Assembly: GCA_900319525.1 (NCBI GenBank)
Contig: ONOU01000002.1
Coordinates: 124,001-188,000, forward strand
Direction: 5' to 3'
Origin: an uncultured Prevotellaceae bacterium
GTDB lineage: Bacteria; Bacteroidota; Bacteroidia; Bacteroidales; Muribaculaceae
DNA: 64,000 bases
In this document: in pieces, positions 26,405-33,762 of the stretch
Position numbering within the stretch: position 1 is the first letter of the stretch
Layout of the letters: each line of letters begins with the position of its first letter
Notes under the pieces: generated by a model
Seen by the model: the letters and a program-made list of their open reading frames with translations, nothing else
The model's database searches: none
What the model was told of the DNA's origin: nothing
Translations under genes and position numbers: made by a program

Positions 26405-26969
26405 CCTAGATAAATATGATGTGGTGCTGGGCAGCAATTCGCCCCGTCGCCGTGAACTGCTCAACGACATGGGCGTCACCTTCAGGGTGGAGGCCATCAA
26501 GGGCATCGACGAGTCCTATCCCGCCAACCTGCCCGTCGAGGAGATTCCCGTCTATCTCTCCCGTGTCAAGGCACAAGGCCACCCCCTGCAACCCCATGAA
26601 CTGCTCATCACCGCCGACACCGTCGTGGTGCTCGACGACACGGTGCTGGGTAAGCCTCAAGGGGAGGACGATGCCCGCAGGATGCTGCGCGCCCTCTCGG
26701 GCCGTGCCCACAGGGTCATCAGCGGCGTGTGCGTGACCACCGTCGAGCGTAGCGAGTCCTTTGCCGATACGAGTATCGTGCGTTTTGCCGAACTCACCGA
26801 CGAGGAGATAGACTATTACATCGAGCATTATCGCCCCCTGGACAAGGCCGGCGCCTATGGCATCCAGGAGTGGATCGGCAACATCGGCATCCTGGGCATC
26901 AATGGCGATTTCTATAATGTCATGGGCCTGCCCACCCGCAAACTCTATCAAGTATTGAAAACTTTTTAA
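26394..26969 (+). CDS. maf: Maf-family nucleoside triphosphate pyrophosphatase
   Basis: House-cleaning enzyme of 191 residues that hydrolyses dTTP, UTP or modified NTPs to monophosphates. Motifs: VVLGSNSPRRRELL at the N-terminus, ITADTVVVLDD (about 75-85), GKPQGEDDARRMLRALSGRAH and KAGAYGIQEWIG near 150. The Ser-Pro-Arg-Arg loop and the QE pair fit the dTTP/UTP subgroup (YhdE-like). Begins inside the end of the preceding gene. Confidence 0.93.
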   Translation: MLNNLDKYDVVLGSNSPRRRELLNDMGVTFRVEAIKGIDESYPANLPVEEIPVYLSRVKAQGHPLQPHELLITADTVVVLDDTVLGKPQGEDDARRMLRALSGRAHRVISGVCVTTVERSESFADTSIVRFAELTDEEIDYYIEHYRPLDKAGAYGIQEWIGNIGILGINGDFYNVMGLPTRKLYQVLKTF

Positions 26970-26982
26970 GCATCTGCATGAT

Positions 26983-27645
26983 ATGAAAACCATTTTCCGC
27001 AATATCATTCTGTTGGCATTCATGGCGTTGGCGTCATTCCATGCTTCGGCCTATACTGTCCCTCACGACACGATATACTTCTACTCGACATGGCAAGAGA
27101 TACTCGATGTGCAGCCCGTGGCCATGATTGTGGATCCCGTGTGTGACGCCGTGTCCCCCTATGAAATCTACATCGAGACGGGACTTGACAACGTCAATGA
27201 GAAAATCAGGAAAGATTATATCGCGCTCTCGCAGGGCGACAGCCTGTGGCTCATCAACGGCGATTACCTGAAGAGGAACTTCGGCGGCGATGCAAAAAAC
27301 ATCAACGGTTTTTCTCCGTTCTTCTTTGACGAGAAGACCGCGTTTGTCGTTTCTCCCAGGCCCTTGAACGTGAAAGACATCCTCCTGGGAAATGATGTTG
27401 ACGGCATGACGTCATACGGCTCTCCCGAGTATTATTACATTGATTTCTTGAACAAGCGGGTGGAGAGGGTCACATATACCTATCTGGACAAGCTGCTTGA
27501 GGATTACCGCGACTTGCAGATGCGCTATGAAGGCATGAAGGACTACAAGAAGAGTTATATCATCGAGGATTACTTCTTCAAGTTTGTTGACCGTGTCTCC
27601 CAGGACATCATGCGTCCTTACATTCTAGACCTGGTCGATCAATAA
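26983..27645 (+). CDS. Secreted protein of unknown function, paralogue 1 (DUF6563-like)
   Basis: Exported protein of 220 residues; signal peptide MKTIFRNIILLAFMALASFHASA, no lipobox. No enzyme motif recognised. It is a clear paralogue of the next gene: shared features are PHDTIYFYSTW, a DPV motif, WLINGDYLKRNF, YYYIDF and the strongly conserved tail LLEDYRDLQMRYEGMKDYK followed by IIEDYFFKFVDR. The pattern recalls DUF6563, but that name is from memory. It starts 13 bp after maf and ends 4 bp before its paralogue, in a run of genes leading into an ABC importer. Confidence 0.65.
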   Translation: MKTIFRNIILLAFMALASFHASAYTVPHDTIYFYSTWQEILDVQPVAMIVDPVCDAVSPYEIYIETGLDNVNEKIRKDYIALSQGDSLWLINGDYLKRNFGGDAKNINGFSPFFFDEKTAFVVSPRPLNVKDILLGNDVDGMTSYGSPEYYYIDFLNKRVERVTYTYLDKLLEDYRDLQMRYEGMKDYKKSYIIEDYFFKFVDRVSQDIMRPYILDLVDQ

Positions 27646-27649
27646 GATA

Positions 27650-28333
27650 ATGAAAGCCGTAATAATCAATATCATGATGCTGGTGGCACTGGCGACGACA
27701 TCCTTTCAAGTTGTTGCCCAGAGTGAACCGCATGATACTGTTTATTTCTTCAAGACCTGGAATCAGATGCTCAGGCTGAAGCCCAAGGTCATGGTCATCG
27801 ACCCGGTCATCCAGCAGAATTCCCATGATGAGTTTGAATTCATTGCTGTCGATCCCAAGCTGACCCAGTCGATGGCCAATAAGTATATCGCTGCTAGAAT
27901 CGGTGATGGAGACTGGCTGATCAACAGTGAATACCTGAAGATGTGCTTTGAGGGTGACGTGCGACGGCTCAATGGCTACATTCCGCTGTTTTTCAACGAT
28001 AAGATGGCATTTGCTGTCCGCGCCGCTATCTGCGGGTGGCCGGTCCCTGCCAGCGATATCATTTTTTATGGCGCGGAAGATGAGGGGGAACCGTTCTACA
28101 GGCCTTATTTTTATTATCTGGATTTTGCCAGGGGCAAGGTCACGCTGGTGACCCAATCGAGCCTGGCCGGGTTGCTCGAGGACTACCATGACTTGAAGAT
28201 GCGCTACGAGGGCATGAGGGATTACAAGAATCCCGAGATTATAGAGGACTACTTCTACAGGTACATTGACAGGATTTCTCAAGACGACTCGAGGCCCCGC
28301 ATCCTGGATTTCAATCCATCTACCATTGACTGA
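27650..28333 (+). CDS. Secreted protein of unknown function, paralogue 2 (DUF6563-like)
   Basis: Exported protein of 227 residues; signal peptide ends near VVAQ (about residue 24). Same architecture as its upstream neighbour, with PHDTVYFFKTW, WLINSEYLKMCF, FYYLDFARGKV and LLEDYHDLKMRYEGMRDYK. It differs in a small insert around AAICGWPVPASDI. The pair arose by tandem duplication, with the tail best preserved. It ends 17 bp before the ABC substrate-binding protein gene, so cotranscription with the importer is likely; a role in the same uptake process is inference from position only. Confidence 0.65.
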   Translation: MKAVIINIMMLVALATTSFQVVAQSEPHDTVYFFKTWNQMLRLKPKVMVIDPVIQQNSHDEFEFIAVDPKLTQSMANKYIAARIGDGDWLINSEYLKMCFEGDVRRLNGYIPLFFNDKMAFAVRAAICGWPVPASDIIFYGAEDEGEPFYRPYFYYLDFARGKVTLVTQSSLAGLLEDYHDLKMRYEGMRDYKNPEIIEDYFYRYIDRISQDDSRPRILDFNPSTID

Positions 28334-28350
28334 TTGCTGACTGAATTGAT

Positions 28351-29472
28351 ATGAACAGATACATCAACCTATCGCTTCTTTTCACGATCACTGTATTGAT
28401 GCTGACTTCGTGCCTCAAGGCTCGAAAGGGCGCCAATGACCTTGATATTCAAGGTAATGTGGTCACTGTGGCAAAGCTGTTGTCGATGCAGCGCACGCCG
28501 GACTACACGCTGGTGGTCGTGGGCGACCCGTGGAAGGGTGGGGTGTTGCATCGCTACGTGCTGGTGCCCCGCGATGCTGCCTTGCCCGCTGACCTGCCCC
28601 AGGGCACGGTGGTGCGCACGCCCATCAGCAATGCGCTGGTCTATTCGTCGGTGCACACGAGTCTGCTCAACGAGCTCGGTGCTATCGGGGCTGTGCGGGG
28701 CGTGGTCGATAAGCAGTATTTCACCGACTCGATCATCCCTGCCGCTGTCGCAGCAGGCCGCATTGCCGACTGTGGCAACTCGATGAACCCGACCGTCGAG
28801 AGGGTCATCGACATGCAGCCCGACGCCATCCTGCTCTCGCCCTATCAGGACGCCAGCTATGGCCAGATCGCCAAGCTGGACATCCCCCTCATCGAGTGTG
28901 CCGACTACCTGGAGTATGACCCGCTGGGCAGGGCCGAGTGGGTCAAGTTCTACGGCGAACTGGTGGGCAAGCGCGCCGAGGCCGACAGCCTCTATGATGC
29001 CGTCTGCGCTGCCTACAACGACATGAAGCAGAAGGCCGCCAACGCCCAGTCTCATCCCACGGTGGTGACCGAGATGGTCATCAACGGCATCTGGAATGTG
29101 CCGGGCGGACAGAGTTACATGGCGCGCATCCTGGCCGATGCCGGCGGACGCTACCTCTGGGCCGACGATGAGAATACCGGCTCACTGGCGCTCGACTTCA
29201 ATCAGGTGCTGGCTGTGGCTCAGAATGCCGACTACTGGTTTATCAAGTGGACCAACATCAATTCGCTCAAGGACCTGCAGGGTGCAAATAGCCTGAACAG
29301 GGAGATGGCGGCTTTCAAGAACAGCCGCGTCTATGTGTGCGATACCGACAAGACCCATTTCTTTGACCGCATCCCCTTCCACCCCGAGGTGCTGCTGCGC
29401 GAGTTTGCCGCGATCATGCACCCCGAACTGTTCCCTGGTTTCCGCAATCAAATGTACCACCACATTGACTGA
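28351..29472 (+). CDS. ABC transporter substrate-binding lipoprotein (iron complex/cobalamin type)
   Basis: Class III periplasmic-binding lipoprotein of 373 residues. Signal peptide ends with lipobox MLTSC (Cys 21). Two lobes joined by a helix: the first around VVRTPISNALVYSSVHTSLLNELGA and NPTVERVIDMQPDAILLSPY, the second around VVTEMVINGIWNVPGGQSYM and FDRIPFHPEVLLREFAAIMHPELF. This is the BtuF/FepB/FhuD fold. Followed at 7 bp by a FecCD-type permease and then an ATPase, so the set is a complete importer. Ligand (vitamin B12, haem or siderophore) cannot be told from sequence; no outer-membrane receptor or cobalamin riboswitch is adjacent. Confidence 0.88.
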   Translation: MNRYINLSLLFTITVLMLTSCLKARKGANDLDIQGNVVTVAKLLSMQRTPDYTLVVVGDPWKGGVLHRYVLVPRDAALPADLPQGTVVRTPISNALVYSSVHTSLLNELGAIGAVRGVVDKQYFTDSIIPAAVAAGRIADCGNSMNPTVERVIDMQPDAILLSPYQDASYGQIAKLDIPLIECADYLEYDPLGRAEWVKFYGELVGKRAEADSLYDAVCAAYNDMKQKAANAQSHPTVVTEMVINGIWNVPGGQSYMARILADAGGRYLWADDENTGSLALDFNQVLAVAQNADYWFIKWTNINSLKDLQGANSLNREMAAFKNSRVYVCDTDKTHFFDRIPFHPEVLLREFAAIMHPELFPGFRNQMYHHID

Positions 29473-29479
29473 TACTCCG

Positions 29480-30514
29480 ATGACATATCGTCGTTACGCG
29501 ATCACGCTCGTGGCATTAACCGTTGCGTTAGTGGTGCTGGCTCTGGCTTGTCTCGTGTTTGGCTCGGTGGATATCCCCGTGAGCAGTATTGTTGACATCA
29601 TTGGCGGTAAGGGCAGCGGCAACAAGGCTTGGGACATCATCATCTTGCAGTCCCGCATCCCCATGATCATCACGGCGGCACTGGCGGGCGCTGCGCTCTC
29701 GATATCGGGTCTGCTGCTGCAGACCACTTTCAACAACCCGCTGGCAGGCCCATCGATCCTAGGTGTGTCGTCGGGAGCGGGACTGGGTGTGGCCATCGTC
29801 ATCCTGGCGCTGGGCGGCTCGTTGGGCGGCTTGTTCGGCGAGAGCGTCGGCAGCTATTTGGCAATCCTGGTGGGTGCGTTGCTGGGTGCCGGCATGGTGC
29901 TGGTCGTGCTCATCGGCTTCTCGGCCATCGTGCGCAGCAACACCATGCTGCTCATCATCGGCATCCTGGTCAGTTACCTCACCTCCAGCGTGGTGCAGTT
30001 GCTCAACTCGGTGGCTACCGAGGAGGGCGTGCACAACTATGTCTCTTGGGGCTTCGGCAACTTTTCGGGCGTGAGCGTGGATCAGATGCCCGTCTATGCC
30101 GGCATCATCATCGTTGCCCTCGTGGGTGCTGCCCTCATGGTCAAGCCCCTGAATGCCCTGTTGCTGGGCGCCCGATATGCCACTAACCTGGGCATCAACG
30201 TGTCGATGACGCGCAACCTGCTGTTGCTCATCACGGGCGTGTTGACGGCGGTGGTGACGGCCTTTTGCGGCCCCATCGGCTTCATTGGGCTGGTAGTGCC
30301 CCACATTGCCCGCATGTCGCTGGGCACGAGCAACCACGCGCGCCTGGTGCCTGCCACGATCCTCGCCGGTGCGGTCATTGCCCTGCTGTGTGCCCTCGCC
30401 AGCGTGTGCAGCCCTCACGGCATTATCCCGATCAACGCCATCACACCCATCATCGGCGTGCCCATTATCCTGTACATCATCATCAACCGCCGCCGCATCC
30501 AATACTTTAATTAG
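29480..30514 (+). CDS. FecCD-family ABC transporter permease
   Basis: Inner-membrane permease of 344 residues with about ten membrane helices. Diagnostic motifs: SRIPMIITAALAGAALSISG near the N-terminus (R-x-P-R-like coupling region), NPLAGPSILGVSSGAGLG, and FCGPIGFIGLVVPHIAR near 252, the cytoplasmic loop that contacts the ATPase. The frame stays open upstream to 29333, but the ATG at 29480 (MTYRRYAIT) begins directly before the first membrane helix, 7 bp after the binding-protein stop. Confidence 0.93.
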   Translation: MTYRRYAITLVALTVALVVLALACLVFGSVDIPVSSIVDIIGGKGSGNKAWDIIILQSRIPMIITAALAGAALSISGLLLQTTFNNPLAGPSILGVSSGAGLGVAIVILALGGSLGGLFGESVGSYLAILVGALLGAGMVLVVLIGFSAIVRSNTMLLIIGILVSYLTSSVVQLLNSVATEEGVHNYVSWGFGNFSGVSVDQMPVYAGIIIVALVGAALMVKPLNALLLGARYATNLGINVSMTRNLLLLITGVLTAVVTAFCGPIGFIGLVVPHIARMSLGTSNHARLVPATILAGAVIALLCALASVCSPHGIIPINAITPIIGVPIILYIIINRRRIQYFN

Positions 30515-30529
30515 GACTCAGGGACTAAC

Positions 30530-30568
30530 AACTTAAAACTTAAAACTTACAACTTAAAACTTACAACT
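30530..30568. repeat. Period-7 repeat (AACTTAA unit)
   Basis: About five degenerate copies of a 7-bp unit (AAAACTT with variants ACAACTT) fill the gap between the permease and ATPase genes. It is the reverse complement of the TTTTAAG unit repeated at 48945-48986. Confidence 0.8.
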
Positions 30569-30574
30569 AAAATA

Positions 30575-31357
30575 ATGCACGATAACGCGATATACACGAC
30601 TCACGACCTCGCAGTGGGCTACCGCAACGGCAAGAACACTGTGACCCTGCTCCATGGCTTGAATCTCACACTCGAGAGCGGCAAACTGGTTGCCCTGCTC
30701 GGACAAAACGGTGCCGGAAAATCAACCCTGTTGCGGGCGCTCACCTGTGACGAGAAGCCCTTGTCGGGTACGATTCAGGTTGATGGCAAGAACCTGGCCG
30801 AAATGAGTCAAAAGGAGCGTTCGCGCCTGATCGGCCTCGTCTCCACCGACCGCATCCAGGCCGGCGCGCTCACCGTGCGGGAGCTGGTTGCCCTGGGACG
30901 TCAGCCCCACACCGGGTTCCTGGGACGCCTCGACGATGAGGACCACGAGATCGTGCGCCAGTCGATGGAGGATGCAGGCATCATCGGCAAGGCCGAGGAT
31001 TACGTCGCCTCGTTGAGCGACGGCGAGCGCCAGAAGGCCATGATTGCCCGCGCCCTGGCCCAGCAGACCCCCATCATCATCCTCGACGAGCCCACGGCAT
31101 TCCTCGACGTGGCCAGCCGCATCGAGACCATGCGCCTGTTACAGACCCTCGCCCACGACCGCGGCAAGGCCGTGCTGCTCTCCAGCCACGACATCTCCCA
31201 GTCGCTCATGCTCGCCGACGAGCTCTGGCTCATCACCACCGACCGCCAGGTCATCACCGGCACCACCACCGACCTGCTCGCCTCCGGCGCCATGGACCGC
31301 CTCTTCACCAACCGCTCCATCCATTTCAACCCCCAAATCCTCGACTACTCCTTCTGA
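30575..31357 (+). CDS. ABC transporter ATP-binding protein (FecE/BtuD type)
   Basis: Cytosolic ATPase of 260 residues that powers the importer. Walker A GQNGAGKST near residue 43, Q-loop in RLIGLVSTDR, signature LSDGERQKAMIARALAQ near 148, Walker B IIILDEPTAFLD, switch His in LLSSHDIS. The signature reads LSDGE in place of LSGGE, a mild variant common in this group. Separated from the permease by a 60-bp repeat-filled spacer. Confidence 0.93.
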   Translation: MHDNAIYTTHDLAVGYRNGKNTVTLLHGLNLTLESGKLVALLGQNGAGKSTLLRALTCDEKPLSGTIQVDGKNLAEMSQKERSRLIGLVSTDRIQAGALTVRELVALGRQPHTGFLGRLDDEDHEIVRQSMEDAGIIGKAEDYVASLSDGERQKAMIARALAQQTPIIILDEPTAFLDVASRIETMRLLQTLAHDRGKAVLLSSHDISQSLMLADELWLITTDRQVITGTTTDLLASGAMDRLFTNRSIHFNPQILDYSF

Positions 31358-31374
31358 TAAGAACTGCTGCCTAT

Positions 31375-31428
31375 ACCTCCCCCGCCTGGGGGGAGGTGTC
31401 ACGAAGTGACGGATGATGGGGGAGAGAT
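31375..31428. repeat. Extragenic double-hairpin repeat element
   Basis: A perfect 9-bp stem (31375-31383 with 31389-31397) is followed directly by a 5-bp stem (31398-31402 with 31406-31410) and a G-rich tail. The layout is that of a dispersed Bacteroidetes extragenic element. It follows the ATPase stop and could also slow transcription. Confidence 0.6.
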
Positions 31429-31565
31429 TTGCGCATTGTGTTACTGTTTTCGGTAAGGAAAAGCGTTGTCTCGCGATGGCTGGTCTCCATGCTGGTAAAT
31501 GCCTGAATATAATTGAATTAAGTCGTGCTTTTTGCCTCGCTAAGGGTCACTTTGTGGGCCGAAAA

Positions 31566-31598
31566 TTTGGTCATTTAAAATCTTTTCTATAACTTTGC
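31566..31598 (+). promoter_or_regulatory. Promoter of the small secreted protein gene
   Basis: TTTG (31566-31569), 20-bp spacer, TAACTTTGC (31590-31598); leader about 20-25 nt. Confidence 0.7.
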
Positions 31599-31625
31599 GG
31601 TGTACAAACCAATTACTAACAACTT

Positions 31626-32012
31626 ATGCTAAGACGATTATTTTTAGCGCTTGCTGTTGTGATTGCTGTAGCTGCCGTGGGGCAGAATTATCAACTGCAC
31701 GCGACCAAATATCACCCTGGACAGGGCGGTGCTGGTTGGGTAACAGCAAGTGGAGACCGGATCAATTATGATAAGTTGAAGAATTATCAGATCCGCTGGG
31801 TCGCCCTCTCGCATGACATGTTTAACCAACATGGCTTCAAAATGGGCGACGTGATTGTTGTGGAGAGTGAGACCAACCCGGCCATCAATGGCGAGTGGGT
31901 GGTGAAGGACAAGATGAGCAAGCGACTGCGCAAACGCATCGATTTCCTCACTCCGCGTGGTGACAAGTACAACTTCCGTAACGGCTCGGTCACCATCCGC
32001 AAGAAGAAGTGA
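31626..32012 (+). CDS. Small secreted protein with RlpA/3D-like (double-psi beta-barrel) features
   Basis: Exported protein of 128 residues. Signal peptide MLRRLFLALAVVIAVAAVGQ. The mature part (LHATKYHPGQGGAGWVTASGDRI, then RWVALSHDMFNQHGFKMGD and GEWVVKDKMSKRLRKRIDF) resembles the double-psi beta-barrel of RlpA and of the MltA 3D domain: an A-T-x-Y-H opening, a T-A-S-G loop, and a late basic segment where such folds carry an acidic D. That suggests a small cell-wall-binding or glycan-cleaving domain, but the catalytic residues are not certain. Single gene with a strong promoter. Confidence 0.6.
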   Translation: MLRRLFLALAVVIAVAAVGQNYQLHATKYHPGQGGAGWVTASGDRINYDKLKNYQIRWVALSHDMFNQHGFKMGDVIVVESETNPAINGEWVVKDKMSKRLRKRIDFLTPRGDKYNFRNGSVTIRKKK

Positions 32013-32053
32013 AAGCTAGCAGCCTCCAGTGTGCGGGGCTTAAAAATCAAGAA

Positions 32054-32095
32054 ATGATGAAGACGGGACAGATCACACTGCCCCGTCTTCATCAT
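32054..32095. terminator. Bidirectional terminator between convergent genes
   Basis: A perfect 14-bp stem (32054-32067 with 32082-32095, loop of 14) lies between the plus-strand small secreted protein gene and the minus-strand S41 gene. Flanks lack a long T-run, yet the position and stem strength fit termination in both directions. Confidence 0.65.
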
Positions 32096-32111
32096 TCAGT
32101 AACGTGCCACA

Positions 32112-33743
32112 CTACTTGATGGCCTCATCGGTGATGGGGAAGGCGGCCTTGTGCCTGTTGAGGGCCTTGAGGGCCTCCTGGACCGTCTTGTCGTTGCGGT
32201 TGACGATAGCGGAATAGCCTTCGGGACCGAAGATGTCGTGGGCTGTGATCGCTTTGATTTTGGTCAGGATCAGGTCGCGGGACTTGTTGATGTAGTACCA
32301 TCGCGGAGCAATGCCGTGGGCGGCGGCAAATGCCGCAAATTCCTTGATGATGTCATTGTCGATGGGCGTCGTGCGCAGGAACTGCTTGTAGTCGCTCATC
32401 TGCTCGAGGGTCGAGCGGTTCTTCTCGCAATAGGCGAAGGCAAAGCGCTGCAGCAGGCCGGCATTCTCGACGTCAACATAGTATTGGCTGATTCCTGTCG
32501 TGTCACGGCCTACAAAGATATCGGGGATGATGCCGCCACCGCCATAGACTGTCCGGCCATGCCGGGTGGTAAATGCCTGGCTCTTGTCAATCCTGAGGCT
32601 GTCCCTGTTGAATAGCTCGCCGTGCTTGAGGCGCTCCAGCAGTTCGTCTTCATAGTAGCGGGTTTCGAGATGCTTGTAATTCTTCTGGATGCAACGTCCG
32701 CTGGGCGTGTAGTAGCGTGCCACGGTAAGCCTGATAATGCTGCTGTCGGGGAGGATGAAGTTGTCCTGTACCAGACCCTTGCCAAAGGAGCGGCGCCCCA
32801 CGATCAGGGCACGGTCATTGTCCTGCAGGGCGCCTGCAAAGATCTCGCTGGCGCTGGCGCTGTGCTCGTCGATGAGGACGGCAAGTTCAATATTCTGGAA
32901 TTTCCCTTTTCCGTCGCTGTTGTATGTGTGGCTGTACTGGCGGCGCTTGCCGCGGGTGGTGACGATGGGTCGCTTGGCTTGCAGGAACTCGTTGGCCATG
33001 AGCACCGCCGTCTCCATGTAGCCACCGCCATTGCCCCTCAGGTCAATCAAGAAGCGCTTGGCGCCCTGGGCCTGCAGCTGGCTTAAGGCGTGCACAAACT
33101 CCTCATGGGTGTTGCGCTCAAACTGGTTGACCTTGACATACCCCGTGTTCTTGTCAATCATGTAGTAGGAATCAAGGGTGCGCTTTATGATCCTGTTGCG
33201 CGTCACCGCGAAGTCAAGCACCTTGCGGGAGCCATGGCGCTCCACGCTCAGCGTGACCTTGCTGCCATTGGGGCCGCTCAACCGTTTGTAGATCTCACCA
33301 GAGGTCTTCTTGATGTTGGCCGTTGGCTCTCCGTCAATCTTCACGATACGGTCACCGGGCCGTATGCCGGCAATGTCGCTTGGGCCGGCGGGAACTATGC
33401 ATTCCACATGCAGGGTGTCGTTGAAGATGAGGAGAACGACGCCTAGGTCAGGAATGACCCCATCGGGATGATTTCGGGTTATCTTCGTATCACGGGCATC
33501 AAAGTAGCCGGTGTGAGGGTCAAGCCCCCTCAGGATGAGCGGGATGCTCTTCTCCATGAGGTTGTCAAAGTTCACCGTGTCCACATACTGCTCGTTGATG
33601 AGGTCCAGAACAGTTTTTACCTTGGAGTCACTGACATCCGGCCCTGACCATGAATTCATGTAATGGCGGTCAGCGAGAAAACCCGCCGCAAACGCGATCA
33701 CGGCGATTGAGGTTACAAGCCAGATGGGCAGTCTCTTTTTCAT
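32112..33743 (-). CDS. S41 family C-terminal processing peptidase, paralogue B
   Basis: Periplasmic carboxyl-terminal protease of 543 residues, membrane-anchored by a helix at about 7-23. Parts: N-terminal helical region, PDZ domain (about 90-175, with GPSDIAGIRPGDRIVKIDG), and S41 core with FLIDLRGNGGGYMETAV, catalytic Ser in SASASEIFAGAL and catalytic Lys in RSFGKGLVQ. Such proteases cut mis-anchored or regulatory proteins from their C-terminus. It is a tandem paralogue of the gene just upstream, 19 bp away, and third in an operon with dCMP deaminase. Catalytic residues are intact in both copies. Confidence 0.93.
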   Translation of the reverse strand: MKKRLPIWLVTSIAVIAFAAGFLADRHYMNSWSGPDVSDSKVKTVLDLINEQYVDTVNFDNLMEKSIPLILRGLDPHTGYFDARDTKITRNHPDGVIPDLGVVLLIFNDTLHVECIVPAGPSDIAGIRPGDRIVKIDGEPTANIKKTSGEIYKRLSGPNGSKVTLSVERHGSRKVLDFAVTRNRIIKRTLDSYYMIDKNTGYVKVNQFERNTHEEFVHALSQLQAQGAKRFLIDLRGNGGGYMETAVLMANEFLQAKRPIVTTRGKRRQYSHTYNSDGKGKFQNIELAVLIDEHSASASEIFAGALQDNDRALIVGRRSFGKGLVQDNFILPDSSIIRLTVARYYTPSGRCIQKNYKHLETRYYEDELLERLKHGELFNRDSLRIDKSQAFTTRHGRTVYGGGGIIPDIFVGRDTTGISQYYVDVENAGLLQRFAFAYCEKNRSTLEQMSDYKQFLRTTPIDNDIIKEFAAFAAAHGIAPRWYYINKSRDLILTKIKAITAHDIFGPEGYSAIVNRNDKTVQEALKALNRHKAAFPITDEAIK

Positions 33744-33762
33744 GGTTGACGGGCGTTGGGAT

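Noticed and set aside
28334-28350. Cobalamin riboswitch upstream of the ABC importer
   Set aside because: Only 17 bp separate it from the preceding gene, far too short; no B12-box-like sequence seen.
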